From assembly GCF_001427105.1 (NCBI RefSeq), contig NZ_LMGI01000002.1, positions 779,974 through 843,973 of the forward strand: a stretch of 64,000 bases of DNA, given 5' to 3'. A program made the translations under genes and the position numbers. The stretch comes from Sphingopyxis sp. Root154. Lineage in GTDB: Bacteria; Pseudomonadota; Alphaproteobacteria; Sphingomonadales; Sphingomonadaceae. The notes beneath the pieces were generated by a model. That model did not search any database, was not told the DNA's origin, and was given only the letters and a program-made list of their open reading frames with translations. Below are positions 54,830-61,354 of this stretch, one piece after another. Each line of letters begins with the position of its first letter. Positions within the stretch are counted from its first letter, which is position 1.

Positions 54830-56287
54830 ATGGGCGCGGTTATGACCGACGCCCCTGCCTCCCCGCTCAAGCTGTTCAACAGCCTGACGCGCAGCCTCGA
54901 AGAGTTCGAGCCCGTCCACCCCGGCGAGGCCCGCGTCTATTCGTGCGGACCGACGGTCTATAACTATCCGCACATCGGCAACATGCGCGCCTATGTCTTC
55001 GCCGACACGCTCGGCCGCACGCTGTCGTACAAGGGGTACAAGCTGACCCACGTCATCAACATCACCGATGTCGGCCATCTGACCGACGACGCCGATGCGG
55101 GCGAGGACAAGCTGGAGAAGGCGGCCGCCGAGCGCGCGCAGTCGATCTGGGACATCGCGAAACATTATACCGAAGCTTATTGGGCCGACGTGAAGGCGCT
55201 CAATATCCGCCAGCCCGCGCACTGGTCGATCGCCACCGATTATGTTCCGGCGATGATCGAGTTCGCCAAGACGATCGCGGGCAAGCATTGCTACGAGCTC
55301 GAAGGCGGCCTCTATTTCGATACCACGACGGTCGCCGATTACGGCCGCCTCGCGCGCCACGGCACCGATGAGGGCGAGAGCCGGATCGATCCGGTCGATG
55401 GCAAGCGCCATCCGGCCGACTTCGCGATCTGGCGCAAGACGCCCGCGGGCGAGACGCGCCAGATGGAATGGGATTCGCCGTGGGGCCGCGGGGCGCCGGG
55501 CTGGCACCTCGAATGCTCGGTGATGTCCGAGGCTCTGCTCGGCTTCCCCTTCGACATCCACACCGGCGGCATCGACCACCGCGAGATCCACCATCCGAAC
55601 GAGATCGCGCAGAACCAAGCGCACAGCTGCAGCGACGCCAGCGGCGCGCGCATCTGGATGCACAATAATTTCCTCGTCGACCGCAGCGGCAAGATGTCGA
55701 AGTCGAGCGGCGAGTTCCTTCGCGTCCAGCTGCTGATCGACAAGGGCTATCACCCCCTCGCCTATCGCCTGATGTGCCTGCAAGCGCATTATCGTAGCGA
55801 GCTGGAGTTCTCGTGGGACGGCCTTGGTGCGGCGCTGACGCGGCTCAAGCGGCTGGTGATGGCGGCCGCCCCGGCGCGCGATGCCGGACCGGCCGAACCG
55901 ACCGACCGCCGGCTCACGGACCTGCAGGCAAAGTTCGACGCTGCAATGTCGGACGACCTCAATACGCCGGTGGCGCTCACGCTGCTCGAAGAAACGGCGG
56001 CGATGAAAAAGATCGACGCCGGCCAGAAGCGTGGAGCGCTCGCCGCGATGGATGCCGTGCTCGGCCTAAACCTGCTGACGACCGAACGCTCCGACCTGCG
56101 CGTCCGCCCGAAGACCGCGACCATCGGCGAGGACGAGATCGAAGCCACGCTGGCGCGCCGCAAGGAGGCCCGCGCGGCCAAGGACTTTGCCGCATCCGAT
56201 GCGCTGCGCGACGAGCTCGTCGCGGCCGGGGTCGAAGTGATGGACGGCGACCCGATCGGATGGGACTGGCAACTGCAAGCCAATTAG
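54830..56287 (+). CDS. cysS: cysteinyl-tRNA synthetase
   Basis: CysRS charges tRNA-Cys with cysteine. The 485-residue product has the Zn-binding Cys in SCGPTVYNYPHIGNMR, which also contains the HIGH-type ATP motif, and in HLECSVMSE, HTGGIDHREIHHPNE, and the KMSKSSGEF signature. A GGAG ribosome site supports the start at 54830; a second ATG at 54842 would lose four residues. It lies 34 bp after the TpsA gene in the same direction and is a core gene, so it is probably not functionally linked. Confidence 0.95.
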   Translation: MGAVMTDAPASPLKLFNSLTRSLEEFEPVHPGEARVYSCGPTVYNYPHIGNMRAYVFADTLGRTLSYKGYKLTHVINITDVGHLTDDADAGEDKLEKAAAERAQSIWDIAKHYTEAYWADVKALNIRQPAHWSIATDYVPAMIEFAKTIAGKHCYELEGGLYFDTTTVADYGRLARHGTDEGESRIDPVDGKRHPADFAIWRKTPAGETRQMEWDSPWGRGAPGWHLECSVMSEALLGFPFDIHTGGIDHREIHHPNEIAQNQAHSCSDASGARIWMHNNFLVDRSGKMSKSSGEFLRVQLLIDKGYHPLAYRLMCLQAHYRSELEFSWDGLGAALTRLKRLVMAAAPARDAGPAEPTDRRLTDLQAKFDAAMSDDLNTPVALTLLEETAAMKKIDAGQKRGALAAMDAVLGLNLLTTERSDLRVRPKTATIGEDEIEATLARRKEARAAKDFAASDALRDELVAAGVEVMDGDPIGWDWQLQAN

Positions 56288-56325
56288 AGGCTTGCGGCGG
56301 GCTTGCGCGATGCTAGCCTCGTTGC

Positions 56326-56682
56326 ATGTCGCAACTGATCTGCTGGCTGCTCGTCGGCCTTGTCCACCTGATCCCGGCGCTGGCTTTGTTCCGGCCGGCG
56401 CTGATCACGCGGCTCTATGGTATCGCGCCGGACAGCCCGCTCTTCTTGCTGATGCACCACCGCGCCGCGCTGTTCTTCGCGGTGCTCGTCGCCTGCGTGT
56501 GGGCGGCCTTCGACCCCGGCGGGCGCAAGCTTGCGACGCTGCTCGCGGCGATCTCGATGCTCAGCTTCCTGTTTCTGTATCAGTCCTATGGGCGCCCCGC
56601 TGCGCTCGGCACCATCGCGCTCGTCGATCTCATCGGCCTCGTCCCGCTGGCGTGGGCGGGCTGGCACGCTTTTCAGCAGTAG
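56326..56682 (+). CDS. small membrane protein of unknown function
   Basis: A 118-residue hydrophobic protein with four predicted helices (LICWLLVGLVHLIPALALF, LFLLMHHRAALFFAVLVACVWAAF, LATLLAAISMLSFLFLYQS, LVDLIGLVPLAWAGWHAF). I do not recognise the family. Its ATG is 38 bp after cysS and it ends 7 bp before the dehydrogenase, so the three may be one transcript. Confidence 0.72.
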   Translation: MSQLICWLLVGLVHLIPALALFRPALITRLYGIAPDSPLFLLMHHRAALFFAVLVACVWAAFDPGGRKLATLLAAISMLSFLFLYQSYGRPAALGTIALVDLIGLVPLAWAGWHAFQQ

Positions 56683-56689
56683 GAAAATC

Positions 56690-57634
56690 ATGACCAAGAC
56701 CGTCACCGTCCTCTCGGGGCTTATCCGCCCGCTTGTCGAAAACCGGCTACCTGGCTGGGTCGAACCCAAATTCTTCGCATCGAAGGAAGAGGCGCTCGAA
56801 CTCGCGCCGCAGGCCGAGATCGGCTGGTTCGACATGTACGACAAGAAGGACATGGCCGCGGTCATCACCGCCGCAACGCAGCTCAAATGGTTGAACTCCA
56901 TCTATGCCGGGGTCGACGGCATGCCGCTCGACTTGCTGCGCGAACGCCGCACGGTGGTGACCAATGGTGCGGGGATCAACGCGATCACCATCGCCGAATA
57001 TGTCGTGATGGGGATGCTGACCGTGGCCAAGGGTTACCGCGATGTCGTGCGCGCGCAGGAGCGCCGCGAGTGGCTGATGGATTCGCCGGGCAAGGTCGAG
57101 CTGTTCGGGTCGAAGGCGCTGCTGCTCGGCTATGGCGCGATCGGCAAGCTGATCGAGGAGCGGTTGAAGGCGTTCGCGGTTGACGTCACGATCGTGCGCC
57201 GCTCACCCGGCGCCAATACACTCACCCCCGACCAGTGGCGCGCGCAGATCGGCGAATTCGACTGGGTGATTCTCGCGGTGCCCGCGACCCCCGAAACCGA
57301 CGGCATGATCGGCGCGGCGGAGCTCGCCGCGATGAAGTCGACCGCAACGCTCATCAACATCGCGCGCGGCAGCGTCGTCGATCAGGACGCGCTGGTCGCG
57401 GCGCTCGACGGCCAGCAGATCGCCTCGGCCTTCCTCGATGTCACGACGCCCGAACCGCTCCCCTCGGACGACCCGCTGTGGAGCCTCGACAACGCGCATA
57501 TCACGATGCACCTGTCGGGCCGCGCGCAGGACAAGATGTTCATCCGCTCGGCGCAGCGCTTCCTCGAAAATCTCGATCGCTGGAAAAAGGGCGAGGCCGT
57601 CGAACCCCGGGTCGATTTGACGCTGGGCTATTAG
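56690..57634 (+). CDS. D-2-hydroxyacid dehydrogenase (NAD-binding)
   Basis: A 314-residue enzyme of the D-isomer-specific 2-hydroxyacid dehydrogenase family. The Rossmann motif is LLGYGAIGK, then NIARGSVVD with the catalytic Arg, TTPEPLPSDDPLW with the Glu, and AHITMHLSG with the His. These are all catalytic groups of the family. Substrate (glyoxylate, hydroxypyruvate or other) cannot be told. GGAAAATC precedes the ATG at 56690. Its stop overlaps the convergent phosphodiesterase by 4 bases. Confidence 0.88.
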   Translation: MTKTVTVLSGLIRPLVENRLPGWVEPKFFASKEEALELAPQAEIGWFDMYDKKDMAAVITAATQLKWLNSIYAGVDGMPLDLLRERRTVVTNGAGINAITIAEYVVMGMLTVAKGYRDVVRAQERREWLMDSPGKVELFGSKALLLGYGAIGKLIEERLKAFAVDVTIVRRSPGANTLTPDQWRAQIGEFDWVILAVPATPETDGMIGAAELAAMKSTATLINIARGSVVDQDALVAALDGQQIASAFLDVTTPEPLPSDDPLWSLDNAHITMHLSGRAQDKMFIRSAQRFLENLDRWKKGEAVEPRVDLTLGY

Positions 57635-58479
57635 CGCGGGCGTTCAGCCTTTAGTTCGCGCACCAGCGGCTGGAGCCGTTCGTCATATTTGGCGAGCATC
57701 GTATGCGCGCCGGCATGGTCGTAGAAGCTGACGAGTTCGCGCCCATTCCAGCGGTGAAGCGCATAAGAGGGATCTTCGGCGACGATCATCGGCCGGTCGT
57801 CGGGCTCGTTCTCATCGATGGGTCTCAGATCAAGCGAGACCTGCGGCGCGGTCGACGAACAGATTGCGATTGTGCGCCCCTCCCACGCAACGGTCACCGA
57901 GCGGTGGAGGTGGCCGCAGATCAACCCGCGAACCTGCGGGTGACGGCGTATCACGTCGGTGAAGACGGCGACCCACGGCTCGTCAGGGTCGGTATTCATC
58001 CACTCGATCCCGCTTTCGACCGGCGGATGGTGCATGACGATATAGGTCGGCTTGGCGCTGTCCTTCGCCAGTTCGGTGTCGAGCCATGCCGCGCGCTGCC
58101 CGCAAAAGGCGCCGCCGTGACGGCCTTCCTCGAGCGTGTCGATGGTAACGAGGCGCAGTTCGGGAAGTTCGATCGTATATTGGGCGAAACCGCTGCCGTC
58201 GTCGAAGCCAGGAAAGCGCGCGTGAAAATTATCGCGCAGGTCGTGATTACCGACGCTGGGCCACACCGGAAAGGGACAGCGCGAGAAGGCATTGGCGAGG
58301 CGGCGATAGCTGTCCTCGTCGCCGCGGTCGGTGAGGTCACCGGTGGCGAGCAACAGTTCAGGCCGGTTCGGGCCCTCGATCAGCACGTCGAGCACCTCGT
58401 CGAGGCGCTTGCGGTTATATTCGGCCGGATTGTCCGGATCGAACCCGATATGGATATCTGTGATCTGTGCGATCAGCAT
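57631..58479 (-). CDS. calcineurin-like metallophosphodiesterase (CpdA-like)
   Basis: A 282-residue dinuclear-metal phosphoesterase. All blocks are present: AQITDIHIG (Asp-x-His), LATGDLTDRGD, SVGNHDLR, IVMHHPPV and CGHLHRSV. The layout is that of class III cyclic-nucleotide phosphodiesterases, such as CpdA, which degrade cAMP, but related enzymes hydrolyse other phosphodiesters, so the substrate is an inference. A perfect CRP-type site lies 119 bp upstream of its ATG. It is divergent from nothing and follows the cytochrome module on the same strand. Confidence 0.85.
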   Translation of the reverse strand: MLIAQITDIHIGFDPDNPAEYNRKRLDEVLDVLIEGPNRPELLLATGDLTDRGDEDSYRRLANAFSRCPFPVWPSVGNHDLRDNFHARFPGFDDGSGFAQYTIELPELRLVTIDTLEEGRHGGAFCGQRAAWLDTELAKDSAKPTYIVMHHPPVESGIEWMNTDPDEPWVAVFTDVIRRHPQVRGLICGHLHRSVTVAWEGRTIAICSSTAPQVSLDLRPIDENEPDDRPMIVAEDPSYALHRWNGRELVSFYDHAGAHTMLAKYDERLQPLVRELKAERPR

Positions 58480-58522
58480 ATCCGTCCCCTGCTCCCGCCG
58501 GTCTGGTCCGGCGACCCAATAC

Positions 58523-60457
58523 CTATCCGCCCTGCCTTGCCGCGTGCAAGGAAGGTGTGCGCCATGTCACTTCGTAAAGGCCCCGCCCCCCGGTTCCTGT
58601 GATCACGCTCACACCATAGCTAGCACCAAGACGTTTATTTGTGATTGCGGCAGTGTTTTTCCTGCGCTGGCGTGGCGGCATCCACGGTTTGCCCCCGTCC
58701 GAATGATATTCGTGGCACATCGCGCACGGCGATTCGGTCGCGGTCTCGACCTTAACCAGCCGCGCCCCCGATTCGCCGACATGGCAGTCGCGGCACTGGC
58801 GCACGCCGGGGACGAGCAGGTCGGTCGACGCCTTCGACGCCGGCGCGGCGGTATGGCAATCGGCGCATTCGGTCTCGCGGTGCGCGTCGTGATCGAACCA
58901 GCCCTTTTGCAGATAGCGCGGCGTCTGGCTGACCGCCGCGACGCGCCAGCTGCTCCCCGCCCGCGGTGCAAAGATCGTGTGGCAGTCGTAGCACGCGCCG
59001 CCCTTCGAGAAGACGGCGCGCACCGCATCCTGCGCGCGGCTGGGCCGTGTCGCGACTTCGTTGAAATAGATGTTGTAGACCTGCCCCTCGGCATAGGCGC
59101 CCGGCCGCCGCCGCTGCATGCCGCCGAGCTGGAGCGGCCGCGTCGGAGGCGCCGAGCGATAATAAGCGGTGAGATCGGCGACCACCTGATCGGGCTCGCC
59201 GTGTCGCAAGGTGCGTGTCACCCCGCCGACGGTTTCGAAAGCCAAGCTGTGGCACATCGCGCAGTCGCGCTCCATCTCGACCGGCTTGACGCGCACCCCG
59301 TCGGCCTCGACGCGGTGGCAATTCTCGCATTCGAGCTTCTTGCCGAAATCATAACGGCCGCGGAAACTTGCCGCCATGCGCGCGACCCCGCCGGTCGCCT
59401 GCAAATGCATGTCGTGCGGGAATTTGAGGCCGTTATAATCGACCGTGCCCTTCGCCAGCGTAGTACGCACCAATTTCGCGCCAGGCGCCGAACGCACGAG
59501 CGGGCGGAATTCGGGATGGCTCGTTCCGAAATCGGCGGCGTCGGCGAGCGTCGTCGGATGGCCCGCGGTCTTCAATCGCGCCGACATGCCGTCGTGGCAA
59601 TCGGCACAGAATTTCTGCGGCGTCGCCGGCATCGGCCCCGCGCCCTCATGCTCGGTATGGCAGTCGACACAGCGCCCCTGCGGTTTGTTGAAGGTCTTGG
59701 CAAAACCCGCGAGAATCTTCTCGCCAGCCCCCGGAGGATGGCGCGCGGCGAGCAGCATTGCGGATGGGGCACTAGCGTGCGCCATGCTCATCGCCTTGTG
59801 CTCGCCGGTGTGACAGCCGACGCACGCCTTGTCGGTCACCGCCACAAAGGGTTCGACATGACACGACTGGCAGTCGTTCTTCAGGCTCGCGTGCGCGCTC
59901 GACAGCGGCCCCGAGAGCCAGGCGCTGTCGGCGTGATAGCCGTCGGGGCGCTCGTTGACATTCTTGTAGCTGTACCACGCCCAGATCGGCCCGATCAGGA
60001 AGGCGAGCAGCATCAGCAGGCCGAACAGCCACGCCCCCATTCGCTTGCCGAGCATCACGCCCTGCAGCGAAAAGGCCTTCGCTTCGTCGACGTCCTTGGA
60101 CGATTGCGACAGCTCGTCGATCCGCTCGACGAGCAGGATGACATTGTCGCCCTCGCGCGCGATCGTCAGCCGGTGGCCGCCGAAGCGCAACTCGCCGCCC
60201 GCACCGCTGTCGATATCGGCGGCCGTTGCGCTGCGACCGTTGAGATCGAAGCCCAGCCCCTCGTTCGCCGCGACGCGGACGTGGCGCCCGTCGGTGCTGC
60301 TGATCGTCGCATGATGCGGATTCACCGCCAGATCGGCGACGTGAATGATATTGCTGCCCTCGCGGCCGAGCGTGATGATGTCACCCGGCAGCGGTGTGTC
60401 GCGGATGATCTGCTTGCCCGTCTTCGTCGTCGAGATTCGGCGCAGGATGAAGCTCAT
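58523..60457 (-). CDS. FHA-domain decaheme c-type cytochrome, membrane anchored
   Basis: A 644-residue fusion. Residues about 25-100 form an FHA domain (TLGREGSNIIHVADLAVNP, with NGRS later), normally a phosphothreonine reader in the cytoplasm. One helix (about residues 141-162) crosses the membrane. The periplasmic part has exactly ten CxxCH haem motifs, beginning at residues 196, 212, 263, 284, 377, 399, 489, 531, 555 and 578. It would carry electrons outward from the membrane cytochrome b encoded directly upstream. The last 45 residues are low in recognisable content and overlap a CRP-type site. Confidence 0.9.
   Translation of the reverse strand: MSFILRRISTTKTGKQIIRDTPLPGDIITLGREGSNIIHVADLAVNPHHATISSTDGRHVRVAANEGLGFDLNGRSATAADIDSGAGGELRFGGHRLTIAREGDNVILLVERIDELSQSSKDVDEAKAFSLQGVMLGKRMGAWLFGLLMLLAFLIGPIWAWYSYKNVNERPDGYHADSAWLSGPLSSAHASLKNDCQSCHVEPFVAVTDKACVGCHTGEHKAMSMAHASAPSAMLLAARHPPGAGEKILAGFAKTFNKPQGRCVDCHTEHEGAGPMPATPQKFCADCHDGMSARLKTAGHPTTLADAADFGTSHPEFRPLVRSAPGAKLVRTTLAKGTVDYNGLKFPHDMHLQATGGVARMAASFRGRYDFGKKLECENCHRVEADGVRVKPVEMERDCAMCHSLAFETVGGVTRTLRHGEPDQVVADLTAYYRSAPPTRPLQLGGMQRRRPGAYAEGQVYNIYFNEVATRPSRAQDAVRAVFSKGGACYDCHTIFAPRAGSSWRVAAVSQTPRYLQKGWFDHDAHRETECADCHTAAPASKASTDLLVPGVRQCRDCHVGESGARLVKVETATESPCAMCHEYHSDGGKPWMPPRQRRKNTAAITNKRLGASYGVSVITGTGGRGLYEVTWRTPSLHAARQGG
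58598..58613. promoter_or_regulatory. perfect CRP-type palindrome TGTGATCACGCTCACA
   Basis: TGTGA, six spacer bases, TCACA, with no mismatch. It lies within the extreme 3' end of the decaheme cytochrome gene and 119 bp upstream of the metallophosphodiesterase start codon, on whose strand it would work as a promoter element. Confidence 0.55.
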
Positions 60458-60472
60458 GGTCCCCCTCCCGCC

Positions 60473-61354
60473 TTACCAGTAGAAGAAGACGCTGATGATG
60501 TGCGCCGACAGCGCCGCGATCAGCGCAAAGGTCAGCGGCACATGCACATAGAGCCAGATTTCGAGCAGAGCGCGGATCCTGAGATGCCGACGCAGGCGCG
60601 TCAGCGCCGCCTCCTTCTGCTTGAGCAGACCGACTACCTTCTCGCGTGCCTCGCAGTCGCCGCCGTTCGAGGCCGACAACGTGCGCAGCGCGGCAGCCGT
60701 GGCACAATTGGGATAGCGGCCCGAAAGTCGCGCCGCGACGCCGCCCGCGAACGGATCCTCGTCGAGCGCCGCGAGCACCGGCGCCGTATCGGCGGGCGTC
60801 AGCGGCTGCGCCGCGCTGTGCAGCTGACGATCGAAGGCACGGATCGCCTCGAGCATTTGCATCTGCGTCATCTCGTCGCGGTTGTTCGAGAGCGCGGCGG
60901 GCAGCGTCGCATAGACGATGACGCCGTAAAGACCCGACAGGATCACGAGCATCATCAGCGCCCACGCGAGCGTATGCACGTTCCAGCCGAGCTGGAATCC
61001 GGTGTGCCAGGTGCCGACGACGATCAGGCTGAGCCCGAGATAGACGTGCGCCGAGGTCCACGCCTTCAGCGACCAGTAGTCGCTCGTCATCTTGCGCTTG
61101 CGATAGCCAAGTGCCGTGAGCCACAGGATCAACGCCGCGCCGATCGTGCCCAGAGTATAGCCGTACCAGCTGCCGCCATTGTGCCGCGGCGTCACGTCGA
61201 CCAGTGCGTAACTCACGATAATGAACAGGCAGAGCCCGCCTGAAATCTTGGCCCAGCGGAAGCCCGCATAGCGTAGGAAGCCCTCATGCCGCCGCTCGCG
61301 GACGCGCTCGGTCTGGGTCGCCTTGGTGCGACGGCGCGGGAAGAGGCTTGCCAT
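60473..61354 (-). CDS. membrane protein with two H-x13-H pairs, di-heme cytochrome b-like
   Basis: A 293-residue protein with about five predicted helices (residues about 36-53, 65-82, 101-118, 129-147 and 263-288). His103/His117 are on one helix and His271/His285 on another, each pair separated by 13 residues, the spacing of the two-haem cytochrome b of quinol oxidoreductases. This suggests transmembrane electron transfer. A helical charged loop (about 155-260) links the last two helices. Its ATG overlaps the upstream gene's stop by a base (TGATG), and the decaheme cytochrome follows 15 bp later, so all three are one operon. Confidence 0.82.
   Translation of the reverse strand: MASLFPRRRTKATQTERVRERRHEGFLRYAGFRWAKISGGLCLFIIVSYALVDVTPRHNGGSWYGYTLGTIGAALILWLTALGYRKRKMTSDYWSLKAWTSAHVYLGLSLIVVGTWHTGFQLGWNVHTLAWALMMLVILSGLYGVIVYATLPAALSNNRDEMTQMQMLEAIRAFDRQLHSAAQPLTPADTAPVLAALDEDPFAGGVAARLSGRYPNCATAAALRTLSASNGGDCEAREKVVGLLKQKEAALTRLRRHLRIRALLEIWLYVHVPLTFALIAALSAHIISVFFYW

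Noticed and set aside
58331..61243. A 970-codon plus-strand open frame
   Set aside because: It lies over the cytochrome genes on the opposite strand, whose CxxCH motifs and His pairs are clearly real.
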